From Actinomadura luteofluorescens (GTDB taxonomy: Bacteria; Actinomycetota; Actinomycetes; Streptosporangiales; Streptosporangiaceae), in the NCBI RefSeq assembly GCF_013409365.1, contig NZ_JACCBA010000001.1, positions 9,362,001 to 9,426,000 on the forward strand: a stretch of DNA of 64,000 nt. Reading direction: 5' to 3'. The notes under the pieces were generated by a model. That model was not told the DNA's origin. It saw only the letters and a program-made list of their open reading frames with translations, and did not search any database. Shown piece by piece: positions 10,964 through 18,858 of this stretch; positions within the stretch are counted from its first letter, which is position 1; each line of letters starts with the position of its first letter. The position numbers and the translations under genes were made by a program.

Positions 10964-11601
10964 GCTCGCGCGAGGAGGTGCTGCGCCGGGTCCGCGAGGC
11001 GCTCGGCGGGGCCCGCGGCACGAGTTCGCCGGTGCCGCGCGGCTACGCCCGGCGGCTGCCCGCGGCCGACGCCGAGACCCGGGCCGACGTCCTCGCGCTG
11101 TTCACCGAGCGGGCCGCCGACAACCGCGCGGCGGTCCGGCACGTCGCCGCGGACGAGGCGGGCACGGCCGTGGCGGCCGCGCTGTGGGGGCGGGAGGCCA
11201 AGCAGATCGTCGTCCCGGCCGACCTGCCCTTCGGGTGGCTCGCCGAGCTGGACGGCGTGCGGGCGCTGGCCGACGCCCCGGCTCTCGACCTCGACACGCT
11301 CGCCGGGTCGGACGCCGTCGTGACCGGCTGCGCGGTGGCCGTCGCGCAGACGGGCACGGTCGTCCTGGACGGCGGACGGGCGCAGGGCAGGCGGGCGCTC
11401 ACCCTCGTCCCCGGCCACCACCTGTGCGTGGTGCACGCCGACCAGATCGTCGGAACGGTCCCGGAGGCGGTCGGGCGGCTCGACCCGGCGCGCCCGCTGA
11501 CGTGGATCAGCGGGCCGTCCGCGACCTACGGCATCGAGACGGCGCGGGTCGAGGGCGCCCACGGCCCACGGCACCTGGAGATCATCCTCATCGAGGACTG
11601 A
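10960..11601 (+). CDS. lutC: Lactate utilisation protein C, LUD domain
   Basis: The 213-residue product is a single LUD domain: VTGCAVAVAQTGTVVLDGG, then LTLVPGHHLCVVHADQIVG and ISGPSATYGIETARVEGAHGP. The ATG overlaps the lutB stop (ATGA). It completes the lutABC operon for growth on lactate. The gene is followed at once by the convergent tetR gene, with only 6 bases between stops. Confidence 0.94.
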   Translation: MSSREEVLRRVREALGGARGTSSPVPRGYARRLPAADAETRADVLALFTERAADNRAAVRHVAADEAGTAVAAALWGREAKQIVVPADLPFGWLAELDGVRALADAPALDLDTLAGSDAVVTGCAVAVAQTGTVVLDGGRAQGRRALTLVPGHHLCVVHADQIVGTVPEAVGRLDPARPLTWISGPSATYGIETARVEGAHGPRHLEIILIED

Positions 11602-11607
11602 CCGGTT

Positions 11608-12207
11608 CTAGCGCACGCCGCCGAGGACGACGCCGAGGCCCGCGCGGAAGCGGGCGTCCCAGTCGACCGCGCCGCCCTCGCCGCCCTCGCCGGAGGCGAT
11701 CCGGGCGGCGGCGCCGTCCTCGGCGGTGCCGCGCACCTCGAGGGCCGCGTGGCCGATCACGTAGCCGAGCAGGGTGTGCGCGGCGACGGCCGCGGCGTCC
11801 TCGGCGACGCCGCCGCGGCGCAGCACCTCCCGCAGCGAGGCGAGGGTGGCGGTGAGCGCGGCCGGGTTGCGGCGCGTGACGACCAGCGGGAGGACGCCCG
11901 CGTGGGCCAGCAGGCGCTCGCGGTAGCCGCCCGCCCACGCCCGCAGGACGTCCTGCCAGCGTCCGGCGGCCGACGTGTCGGCCGGGGCCGCCGCGACGTG
12001 CGCGACCAGGCCGTCCAGGAGCTGCTCCTTGCCGCGGGGGAGGTGGTGGTAGATCGCCATCGCCTCGACCTCCAGCGCGTCGCCGAGGCGGCGCATCGTG
12101 AGGCGGCCGAGTCCCTGGCCGTCCACGATGTGCAGGGCCGTCTCGATGATCCGCTCGGTGGACAGCGGGGTGCGGTTCTGGGCGTTGATGCTGGGCTGCC
12201 TGACCAT
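11608..12207 (-). CDS. TetR-family regulator
   Basis: The 199-residue protein has an N-terminal TetR HTH (LTMRRLGDALEVEAMAIYHHL, about residues 37-57) and an all-helical C-terminal ligand domain of the TetR_C type found in tetracycline-repressor-like regulators. The ATG at 12207 follows TCTCTCCTC on the coding strand, with no good Shine-Dalgarno. The palindrome TTACTACGTAA lies 12 bases upstream and overlaps a possible -10 (TAAGGT), so autoregulation is likely. The same site occurs at 26203, suggesting more targets. Ligand unknown; it could also act on the convergent lut operon. Confidence 0.88.
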   Translation of the reverse strand: MVRQPSINAQNRTPLSTERIIETALHIVDGQGLGRLTMRRLGDALEVEAMAIYHHLPRGKEQLLDGLVAHVAAAPADTSAAGRWQDVLRAWAGGYRERLLAHAGVLPLVVTRRNPAALTATLASLREVLRRGGVAEDAAAVAAHTLLGYVIGHAALEVRGTAEDGAAARIASGEGGEGGAVDWDARFRAGLGVVLGGVR

Positions 12208-12218
12208 GAGGAGAGACC

Positions 12219-12229
12219 TTACTACGTAA
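12219..12229. promoter_or_regulatory. TTAC-N3-GTAA operator in front of the tetR gene
   Basis: TTACTACGTAA is followed by AGG and preceded by GACC. A near-identical block (GACCTTACT-T-CGTAAAGG) lies at 26199-26216, and TTACAATGTAAAGG at 32268. The position, 12 bases before the regulator start, is ideal for autorepression. Confidence 0.6.
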
Positions 12230-12324
12230 AGGGCCGAAGCCGGGTGTCCGCCGCCACAACACGCCGGGACCCCGCGTACGCTTACCTCGATCGAACATTG
12301 CACGACCGTCGAGGGAGTACCGCC

Positions 12325-12741
12325 ATGCCACTGGGCCGCCGGGTGAGCAAGGACGTCGCGGAGCCGTACGAGGCCGACCAGCGGCTGGCCGCCGAGTACG
12401 ACGACCGGCTCGCGGCGGCGGGCGACGCGGAGCGGGCCCTGCGGGACGCGCAGGCGGCCGGCGCCGCCGAGCCGGAACTGGGCGAGCTGACGGTCGCGTT
12501 CGACAGGGCGATGACGGACGTGCTCGCCGCCGCCGAGGCGGCCGAGCGGGTCGCGATGGGCCCGAAGGTGTACTCGACGCAGGCGCAGGACGCCAAGACG
12601 CGCCGCGCCGCCGAGATCGCCTACCGCAAGGCCAAGGCGCGCCCGGCGGTGCGCCCGTGGACGGACGAGGTCGACCGGCTGCGCACGGCGCGCGAGGCGC
12701 ACCGGCTGAGCTTCAGGACGCGGCCCGCGGCGAGCGTGTGA
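12325..12741 (+). CDS. Small charged helical protein of unknown function
   Basis: The 138-residue product is rich in Ala, Arg, Glu and Asp and looks like a long helix or coiled coil (EYDDRLAAAGDAERALRDAQ; VAFDRAMTDVLAAAEAAERV). There is no signal peptide, membrane segment or catalytic motif. The C-terminal part has DEVDRLRTAREAHRLSFRTR. The start is well supported: GAGGGAG lies 7 bases before the ATG. I do not recognise the family. The gene is divergent from the tetR gene and could be one of its targets. Confidence 0.7.
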   Translation: MPLGRRVSKDVAEPYEADQRLAAEYDDRLAAAGDAERALRDAQAAGAAEPELGELTVAFDRAMTDVLAAAEAAERVAMGPKVYSTQAQDAKTRRAAEIAYRKAKARPAVRPWTDEVDRLRTAREAHRLSFRTRPAASV

Positions 12742-12920
12742 GCCGCCGCCGACGCGCGGCGACACAGCGTCACCGGGTGGCACGGGCCACCGAACTTTGA
12801 GAGTCTGCCCTCTCTGGGGAACGCCGGGGGTGCCCGCGCCGCACGTCGCGCCAGCGTGACGCGCGGCGGCACGTCCCGGCGGTGAGGGCACAGGGTGCTC
12901 TGGACGTTGGGGGATGTCAC

Positions 12921-13646
12921 GTGGAGCGCACGCCGCCGGACCGGTGCCGCGTACTGGAGTCCTACCAGGACGGGGTGAAGGCGGTCCGCTCCCTGGCGGA
13001 GACCGTCGCGGACTGGGACGTGCCGACGCCCTGCGCCGACTGGCAGCTGATCGACCTGGCGGGGCACCTGCGGTGCGTCGCGGAGAACTTCCTGGAGTAT
13101 CTCCAGGACGCGCCCGACAGCAGGCTGGCGAAGCTGTTCGCGCAGGACGCGGCCACGGCGGTGCTGATCAGGCAGCAGGCCCGGCAGAACGCGGCGGAGC
13201 TGGCGGTGCTGCCGCCCGAGCCCGGCCCGGAGCGGATCCTGGCGTTCGGGGTCTCGGCGGGGGCCTACGCCGACCTGCTGCCCGACATGTGGGACCGGAC
13301 GCATCTGATCTACCGGGGGACCAAGTACACGGTCGGCGACCACGCGGGCGCGGCGTGCGTGGAGTGGCACCTGCACGCCTGGGACCTGGCCCGTGCGATC
13401 GGGGCCGACTACCGGCCGCGCGACCCTGACCTGCTGGTGTCGGCCTGGCACTGGGGCGTCCCGCACCTGCCGCTGGAGCCGGGGGACTCGTGGGAGGCGG
13501 TGCTGCGCTCCTCGGGCCGCTCGCCGCGGTGGCCGGACCCCTCGGAGGGGCCCGGCCGGGCGCGGCGGCGGCGTTCGGGGCGGCAGTCCTCCGTCAGACG
13601 CCCGCCGGCCTCCCCGGGCGGGGCCGCAGGTAGACCAGCCAGGTGA
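12921..13646 (+). CDS. Mycothiol-dependent maleylpyruvate isomerase/DinB-like family protein
   Basis: The N-terminal 200 residues fit the actinobacterial TIGR03083-like family: a four-helix DinB-type bundle with WDVPTPCADWQLIDLAGHLRCV and, later, CVEWHLHAWDLARAIG, the His residues being likely metal ligands. Members use or bind mycothiol. GTG at 12921 was chosen because GGGGGA lies 8 bases upstream. The last 35 residues are an Arg/Ser/Pro-rich tail, and the final 53 bases are antisense to the end of narK. This looks like readthrough beyond a lost stop, since the family normally ends earlier. Confidence 0.75.
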   Translation: MERTPPDRCRVLESYQDGVKAVRSLAETVADWDVPTPCADWQLIDLAGHLRCVAENFLEYLQDAPDSRLAKLFAQDAATAVLIRQQARQNAAELAVLPPEPGPERILAFGVSAGAYADLLPDMWDRTHLIYRGTKYTVGDHAGAACVEWHLHAWDLARAIGADYRPRDPDLLVSAWHWGVPHLPLEPGDSWEAVLRSSGRSPRWPDPSEGPGRARRRRSGRQSSVRRPPASPGGAAGRPAR

Positions 13647-14967
13647 GCGCGCAGCACACGGCGTAGAAGGCGATGAACGCGACGTAGGCGCCGTCGCCCG
13701 TCCCGTAGGTCAGGAACGACTGCCGGAACACGATGTTGACCAGCACGCCGCCGAACGCGCCGACGGCGCCCGCGATGCCGATCAGCGCTCCGGCGAGGCG
13801 GCGGGCCTCGTGCTCGGCGGCGGCCGGGTCGCCGCCGGCCGCGACGCCGGCCTGGCCCTTCGCCCTGAAGATCGCCGGGATCATCTTGTAGGTGGACCCG
13901 TTGCCGAGGCCGCTGAAGGCGAACAGCAGCACGAAGCCGGTGAGGAACAGCGCGAGGGACCCCAGCCGCGAGGCGGTGAGCACGAGGACCGCCGAGACGG
14001 CCATCGCCACGAACGTCGCGAAGGTGACCCTCGCGCCGCCGAGCCGGTCGGCGAGCCACCCGCCGGCGGGGCGGATCACGGACCCGAGCGCGGGGCCGAG
14101 GAAGGTCAGGTAGGCGGCCTTGATCGGGGTGTCGAACTCGGCCTTGAACTGCACCTGCAGGACCTGGCCGAACGCGAAGCCGAACCCGATGAACGACCCG
14201 AAGGTGCCGATGTAGAGCACCGACATGATCCAGGTGTGGGCGTCCCCGCAGACGTCGCGCATGGCCCGCCTGTCGTTGCGGGCGTGCGCGAGGTTGTCCA
14301 TGCCGAGCGCGGCGCCGAGGGCGGCGAGGACGATGAACGGGATGTAGACGCCCGCGACGAGGCCGGGGTGGTCCTTGCCCGCGGTGGCGAGGACGGCCAG
14401 CCCGACGAGCTGGACGACGGCGACGCCGAGGTTGCCACCGCCCGCGTTGATGCCGAGCGCCCACCCCTTGAGCCGCTGGGGGTAGAACGCGTTGATGTTC
14501 GCCATCGAGGACGCGAAGTTGCCGCCGCCGACGCCCGCGACGGCCGCCAGGACCAGCAGCGTGGTGAAGGAGACGCCGGGCTCGATGAGGACGGCGGCCA
14601 GCCCCGCCGGGACGAGCAGCAGCGTGGCGCTGAGGATCGTCCAGTTGCGGCCGCCGAACCGGGCGACGGCGAGGGTGTAGGGGATGCGCAGCGCCGACCC
14701 GATGAGCGCCGGGACGGCGGTGAGCGTGAACTTTCCGGCCGGGTCGATCCCGTAGGCGGGGCCGAGGAACAGCACGAGCACCGACCACAGCGTCCACACC
14801 GAGAACCCGATGTGCTCGGAGAAGATCGAGAACACGAGGTTGCGGCGGGCGGTCCGGGCCCCGCCGGCGGCCCAGAAGGCGGGGTCCTCGGGGTGCCAGT
14901 CGTCGATCCAGCGGCCCTTGCGCGGTCGGGCGCGCTCGGTTCGCGCGGCTTCGGTGGTGGCGGTCAT
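13594..14967 (-). CDS. narK: Nitrate/nitrite transporter, MFS (NarK type)
   Basis: The 457-residue protein has about 12 membrane segments and the nitrate signature GGGNFASSMANINAFYP; a related block is FSGLGNGSTYKMIPAIFR. These glycine-rich motifs line the substrate path in NarK/NRT2 proteins. It imports nitrate for the assimilatory reductase encoded just downstream on the other strand. The ATG at 14967 is preceded by AAGGAGA. The promoter carries a GlnR-like box plus a -10 in the same layout as the nitrate reductase and nirD promoters (14998-15054). Confidence 0.94.
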   Translation of the reverse strand: MTATTEAARTERARPRKGRWIDDWHPEDPAFWAAGGARTARRNLVFSIFSEHIGFSVWTLWSVLVLFLGPAYGIDPAGKFTLTAVPALIGSALRIPYTLAVARFGGRNWTILSATLLLVPAGLAAVLIEPGVSFTTLLVLAAVAGVGGGNFASSMANINAFYPQRLKGWALGINAGGGNLGVAVVQLVGLAVLATAGKDHPGLVAGVYIPFIVLAALGAALGMDNLAHARNDRRAMRDVCGDAHTWIMSVLYIGTFGSFIGFGFAFGQVLQVQFKAEFDTPIKAAYLTFLGPALGSVIRPAGGWLADRLGGARVTFATFVAMAVSAVLVLTASRLGSLALFLTGFVLLFAFSGLGNGSTYKMIPAIFRAKGQAGVAAGGDPAAAEHEARRLAGALIGIAGAVGAFGGVLVNIVFRQSFLTYGTGDGAYVAFIAFYAVCCALTWLVYLRPRPGRPAGV

Positions 14968-14997
14968 CAGGCGGTCTCCTTGGGTCGCTCGGACGGC

Positions 14998-15054
14998 CCG
15001 ACCGTAGGAATCCGGGGTTTCGCGCGTGTGTGACCGGTCATACGGCAGTGATAA
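14998..15054 (-). promoter_or_regulatory. GlnR-like box and -10 element of narK
   Basis: Read on the minus strand from 15054: TTATC-N6-GTATG-N6-CACAC-N6-GAAAC (GAAAC at 15021-15017), then 8 bases, then CC-TACGGT-CGG (15008-14998). The 11-base spacing of half-sites and the final GAAAC fit the GlnR pattern (gTnAC-N6-GaAAc repeated), although the two middle half-sites are weak. TACGGT would be the -10, giving a leader of about 25 bases before narK. Confidence 0.6.
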
Positions 15055-15157
15055 CTCCGCTGCACAGCGTGTCCCGCCCGCTGTGAGGCGCGGGTAGACC
15101 CGGGTTCGCCCGGGTAGGCACCGAAGGCGAGGCGGCGGGGGAACGGAGACGCTGACT

Positions 15158-15406
15158 ATGGGAACCTGCGAGGTCTGCGGGAACGAGTACGCGATGGCGT
15201 TCGAGGTGCACGCGCAGGGCGAGGTGCACACGTTCGACTCGTTCGAGTGCGCGGTCACCAAGATGGCGCCGATCTGCGAGCACTGCCAGTGCCGCATCAT
15301 GGGCCATGGCGTGGACGTGGGCGGGCACTTCTACTGCTGCGCCCATTGCGCCCACGCGGCCGAGCCCGAACGCGCCCGCACGATCCAGGACGCCGTGACC
15401 GTGTAG
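15158..15406 (+). CDS. Small Cys-rich metal-binding protein (zinc-ribbon/metallothionein-like)
   Basis: The 82-residue product has nine cysteines arranged as CEVCG (4, 7), FDSFEC, CEHCQC and CCAHC, plus several histidines (EHCQCRIMGHG, YCCAHCAHAA), the pattern of a metal-binding knuckle protein. Similar short proteins occur across actinomycetes and are sometimes annotated as metallothionein. The ATG at 15158 follows GGGGGAACGGAG with 10 bases spacing. It is divergent from narK and shares the 190-base control region containing the GlnR-like box. Confidence 0.75.
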   Translation: MGTCEVCGNEYAMAFEVHAQGEVHTFDSFECAVTKMAPICEHCQCRIMGHGVDVGGHFYCCAHCAHAAEPERARTIQDAVTV

Positions 15407-15474
15407 GGAGCGGTGTCTTCACACGCGTGGTGCGGGTGTAGGCGAAGGTGCCGGTGCGACCGCCCGGCCCGGGC

Positions 15475-15972
15475 TCAGGCGCGGGCGGTCCCGAACGCCT
15501 GCTCGCGGCCGTCCTCCAGGTAGACGGCGTTGCCGGCGGCCATGGCGCGGAGGCTGGGCTCCATCCGGCGCGACACGTGCGGCGGGGCGAGCTCGGGGAC
15601 CTTCTCGGGAGCCACGAGGATGTGGTCGGACAGCTCCTCGGGCGGCAGCCGGATCGCCGCGATCTCCGCGCCGGTGATGGTGCCGCCGAACACGAAGACG
15701 TTCACCGCGTCGACGCCGTCGTCGCGCGGGGACCCCCAGTCGACGCAGGCCAGCCCGTGCAGCCGGGGGACGAGGCCGAGCTCCTCCTCGCATTCGCGCA
15801 CGCACGCCGACAGCGGGGACTCGTCGGCCTCGATCACCCCGCCGGGCAGGAACCAGCCCTCGCTGTAGGTGGGCTTGACCAGCAGCACCCGCCCCAGGTC
15901 GTCCAGCAGCAGGGCCGCCGCGGCGCCGCGGGCCCGCGGCAGGGAGGCGTAGTAGGCAAGGTCGGGCAACAT
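15475..15972 (-). CDS. Nudix hydrolase
   Basis: The 165-residue product has a complete Nudix box, GGVIEADESPLSACVRECEE followed by ELG, matching Gx5Ex7REuxEExGu. The N-terminus ARGAAAALLLDDLGRVLLVKP is the usual leading strand of the fold. It hydrolyses a nucleoside-diphosphate-X compound; the substrate cannot be read from sequence. It is convergent with the Cys-rich protein gene and divergent from the nitrate reductase gene, separated by about 290 bases of regulatory DNA. Confidence 0.9.
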   Translation of the reverse strand: MLPDLAYYASLPRARGAAAALLLDDLGRVLLVKPTYSEGWFLPGGVIEADESPLSACVRECEEELGLVPRLHGLACVDWGSPRDDGVDAVNVFVFGGTITGAEIAAIRLPPEELSDHILVAPEKVPELAPPHVSRRMEPSLRAMAAGNAVYLEDGREQAFGTARA

Positions 15973-16120
15973 GCTCCGAGGTTAATTGTGATCACCCCGG
16001 GCCGGTTCCGGCCGCCGCGGGGCGGGGGCCGCATCCGTCCGCGGGATCGCCGGGCCACCGCGAATCCGTTCGGCAACCGGGCAAAAGGCAACGAATAGGC
16101 CATGACAGGGATCGACAACG

Positions 16121-16147
16121 CTTGACACGCGTTCGTCAAGGCGTGTC
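16121..16147. promoter_or_regulatory. Overlapping inverted repeats upstream of nitrate reductase
   Basis: CTTGAC (16121-16126) pairs with GTCAAG (16135-16140), and GACACGC (16124-16130) pairs with GCGTGTC (16141-16147). Two interlocked palindromes suggest a regulator site, possibly for the NnaR-like protein encoded at 18842 or for the Nudix gene promoter. TTGACA at 16169-16174 nearby resembles a -35 box. Confidence 0.4.
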
Positions 16148-16201
16148 GCGATCCCGCGGGGCGAATCCTTGACATCGAGGGGCGTACGGCGTGAACGCCA
16201 T

Positions 16202-16258
16202 TTAACGCCGGGGTCACACCCGGGACTCGGCGGCGAAACCGGGCACGCCGAGTCTCGG
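16202..16258 (+). promoter_or_regulatory. GlnR-like box and -10 element of the nitrate reductase gene
   Basis: TTAAC (16202)-N6-GTCAC (16213)-N6-GACTC (16224)-N6-GAAAC (16235) keeps the 11-base pitch of actinomycete GlnR sites. Eight bases later comes CC-GAGTCT-CGG (16248-16258), equivalent in position and sequence to CC-GAGTAT-CGG at nirD. If GAGTCT is the -10, transcription starts about at the ATG (16262), which implies a leaderless mRNA. Confidence 0.72.
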
Positions 16259-16261
16259 CGG

Positions 16262-18364
16262 ATGGCCGCGACTCCCACGCACTGCCCGTACTGCGCGCTG
16301 CAGTGCGGCATGTCCCTGCACGACGGCGGCTCGGAGCCCCTGCGGGTGGAGCCGCGCGACGACGTGCCGGCCAACGCCGGCGGGCTCTGCCAGAAGGGGT
16401 GGACGGCGGCCGAGCTGCTCACCGTCCCCGACCGGCTGACCGCGCCGATGATGCGCCGCGGCCGGGACGCGCCGCTGGAGCCGTGCGGCTGGGACGAGGC
16501 CCTCGACCGGATCACCGCCGAGATCGGCCGGCTGCGCGGGCTGCACGGGCCGGACTCCGTCGCGGTGTTCGGCGGCGGCGGGCTGACCAACGAGAAGGCG
16601 TACCAGCTCGGCAAGTTCGCGCGGATCGCCCTCGGCACCTCCCAGATCGACTACAACGGGCGGTTCTGCATGTCGTCGGCCGCCGCGGCGTCCGGGCGGG
16701 CGTTCGGCATGGACCGCGGCCTGCCCGGCCCGGTCACCGACCTCGCGGCGTCCGGCGCGGTCCTGCTCGCGGGCGGCAACGTCGCCGAGACGATGCCGCC
16801 GTTCATGCGGCACCTGGCGCGGATGCGCGAGGGGGGCGGCGCCCTCATCGTCGTGGACCCGCGCCGCACCGCCACCGCGCGGCAGGCCGACCTGCACCTG
16901 CAGCCGACGCCCGGGACCGACATCGCCCTTGCCAACGGGCTGCTGCACCTGGCGCTCGCCGAGGGCCTGGCCGACGAGGAGTACATCGCGGCCCGCACCA
17001 CCGGGTTCGACGCCGTCCGCACGGTCGCCAACGCCTACTGGCCCGACCGCGCCGAGCGCATCACCGGCGTGCCCGTGCCGCTGATGCGCGAGGCCGCCCG
17101 GCTGCTGGCCCGCGCCGCCCGCGCCCACGTCCTGACGGCGCGGGGATCGGAGCAGCACGCCCGCGGCACCGACACCGTCAGCGCCTTCATCAACCTGGCC
17201 CTCGCGCTCGGGCTGCCGGGCCGCGCGGGCTCCGGCTACGGCTGCCTGACCGGGCAGGGTAACGGGCAGGGAGGGCGCGAGCACGGGCAGAAGGCCGACC
17301 AGCTCCCCGGCTACCGCCGGATCGACGACCCGGAGGCCCGCGCGCATGTCGCCGGGGTCTGGGGCGTCGACCCCGGCGACCTGCCGGGACCGGGACGGTC
17401 GGCCTACGAGCTGCTGTCGGCGCTCGGCACCGCGGAGGGCCCGAAGGCGCTGCTGCTGTTCGGGTCGAACCCGGTCGTGTCGGCGCCCGGCGCCGCGGGC
17501 GTGGAGGAGCGGCTCGGCGCGCTGGACCTGCTGGTGGTGGCCGACTTCGTGCCGTCGGAGACCGCGCGGCGCGCCGACGTCGTCCTGCCGACCGCGCAGT
17601 GGGCCGAGGAGTCGGGGACGATGACGAACCTGGAGGGCCGGGTGCTGCGCCGCCGCCGCGCCGTCCGCCCGCCGGACGGCGTGCGCACCGACCTGGAGAT
17701 CCTCGCCGCGCTCGCCGGGCGGCTCAAGGCGCCGGGGGAGTGGAGCACCGACCCGCGGGCGGTGTTCGGGGAGCTGCGCCGCGCCAGCGCGGGCGGCACC
17801 GCCGACTACTCCGGCATCAGCTACGAGCGGATCGAGGCCGAGGGCGGGGTGTTCTGGCCCTGCCCGTCGCCCGGCCACCCCGGCACGCCGCGGCCCTACC
17901 TGGACCGCTTCCCCACTCCGGACGGGCGGGCCCGGTTCGTCCCCGTCGAGCACCGCGGCGCCGCCGAGGACGTCGACGCTGACTACCCGGTGTACCTGAC
18001 CACCGGGCGCGTCCTCGCGCAGTACCAGTCGGGCGCGCAGACCCGCCGCGTCCGCCGGCTGGCCGAGGCGGCGCCGGGGCCGTTCGTCGAGCTGCACCCC
18101 GACCTGGCCGGGCGCCTCGGCATCGAGGACGGCGCCGGCGTGCGGGTGGAGAGCCGCCGGGGCGCGGCCACCGTGACCGCCCGCCTGACCGGCGCGATCC
18201 GCCCCGACACCGTCTTCATCCCGTTCCACTGGGCGGGGGAGGGCCGCGCGAACCTGCTCACCAACCCCGCGCTGGACCCGGTCTCGCGGATGCCGGAGTT
18301 CAAGGTGTGCGCCGTCCGCCTGCGGGCCGTGGCGGAGGGGGACGGCGCCCCCGGCGCACGGTGA
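16262..18364 (+). CDS. nasC: Assimilatory nitrate reductase, molybdopterin catalytic subunit
   Basis: The 700-residue product is a molybdopterin oxidoreductase of the NasC/NarB type. The N-terminus HCPYCALQCGM with GGLCQKGW about 30 residues later supplies the four Cys of the 4Fe-4S cluster. KGWTAAELLTVPDRL, NYNGRFCMSSAAAASG-like block (YNGRFCMSSAAAASGRAFG) and GSGYGCLTGQGNGQGG are molybdopterin-binding regions, and the C-terminal GADGV-type domain (DADYPVYLTTGRVLAQYQSG) is present. There is no C-terminal BFD-like extension. The start is fixed by the Cys motif; the frame is open to 16169. In Streptomyces the orthologous enzyme is called NasA. It reduces cytoplasmic nitrate to nitrite. Confidence 0.93.
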   Translation: MAATPTHCPYCALQCGMSLHDGGSEPLRVEPRDDVPANAGGLCQKGWTAAELLTVPDRLTAPMMRRGRDAPLEPCGWDEALDRITAEIGRLRGLHGPDSVAVFGGGGLTNEKAYQLGKFARIALGTSQIDYNGRFCMSSAAAASGRAFGMDRGLPGPVTDLAASGAVLLAGGNVAETMPPFMRHLARMREGGGALIVVDPRRTATARQADLHLQPTPGTDIALANGLLHLALAEGLADEEYIAARTTGFDAVRTVANAYWPDRAERITGVPVPLMREAARLLARAARAHVLTARGSEQHARGTDTVSAFINLALALGLPGRAGSGYGCLTGQGNGQGGREHGQKADQLPGYRRIDDPEARAHVAGVWGVDPGDLPGPGRSAYELLSALGTAEGPKALLLFGSNPVVSAPGAAGVEERLGALDLLVVADFVPSETARRADVVLPTAQWAEESGTMTNLEGRVLRRRRAVRPPDGVRTDLEILAALAGRLKAPGEWSTDPRAVFGELRRASAGGTADYSGISYERIEAEGGVFWPCPSPGHPGTPRPYLDRFPTPDGRARFVPVEHRGAAEDVDADYPVYLTTGRVLAQYQSGAQTRRVRRLAEAAPGPFVELHPDLAGRLGIEDGAGVRVESRRGAATVTARLTGAIRPDTVFIPFHWAGEGRANLLTNPALDPVSRMPEFKVCAVRLRAVAEGDGAPGAR

Positions 18365-18371
18365 GCCCCTT

Positions 18372-18428
18372 TTAACACGGCGGTGACAAAGGAGACCCAA
18401 CCGCGAAACCGCCCCTTCCGAGTATCGG
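18372..18428 (+). promoter_or_regulatory. GlnR-like box and -10 element of nirD
   Basis: TTAAC (18372)-N6-GTGAC (18383)-N6-GACCC (18394)-N6-GAAAC (18405), then 8 bases, then CC-GAGTAT-CGG (18418-18428). The layout is the same as in front of the nitrate reductase gene. The start begins 8 bases after the nitrate reductase stop, so nirD has its own nitrogen-controlled promoter. Leader about 34 bases to the ATG at 18466. Confidence 0.75.
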
Positions 18429-18465
18429 ACCACCGGACAGTTCCCCGCCAGGAGGTTGCCGCGCG

Positions 18466-18858
18466 ATGACCACGACACCCGAAGCGACGATCGTCAGGGA
18501 GAGGGCGGGCCGCCCCGCGGCCCGCTGGTTCGACATCTGCTCCTACGCCGGCCTGACCCCCGAGCGGGGCGCCTGCGCGATGGTGGACGGCACGCAGGTG
18601 GCGATCTTCCGGACCTTCGACGGAGGCCTGTACGCGCTGTCGAACCTCGACCCTTTCAGCGGCGCCTGCGTGCTGTCGCGGGGGATCCTCGGCACCAGGG
18701 ACGAGGCCCCGACGGTCGCGTCCCCCATGTACAAGCAGGTGTTCGACCTGCGGACCGGGGTGTGCCTGGACGATCCCCGGGTGGCGCTTCCGACCTTCCC
18801 GGTCCGCCGCTCCGGGGACCGGGTGGAGGTGGCGCTCACCGATGAGCACCGGCAGTGA
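18466..18858 (+). CDS. nirD: Nitrite reductase small subunit NirD (Rieske-like fold)
   Basis: The 130-residue product matches assimilatory NirD: WFDICSYAGLTPERGACAMV, YALSNLDPFSGACVLSRGI and VASPMYKQVFDLRTGVCLDD. NirD has a Rieske fold but usually lacks cluster ligands, and none (CxH) is seen here. It normally works with the siroheme/flavin subunit NirB in reducing nitrite to ammonia; nirB is absent from this window. AGGAGG lies 10 bases before the ATG. Its end overlaps the next gene by 17 bases, so nirD, the NnaR-like gene and the chelatase gene probably form one operon. Confidence 0.92.
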   Translation: MTTTPEATIVRERAGRPAARWFDICSYAGLTPERGACAMVDGTQVAIFRTFDGGLYALSNLDPFSGACVLSRGILGTRDEAPTVASPMYKQVFDLRTGVCLDDPRVALPTFPVRRSGDRVEVALTDEHRQ

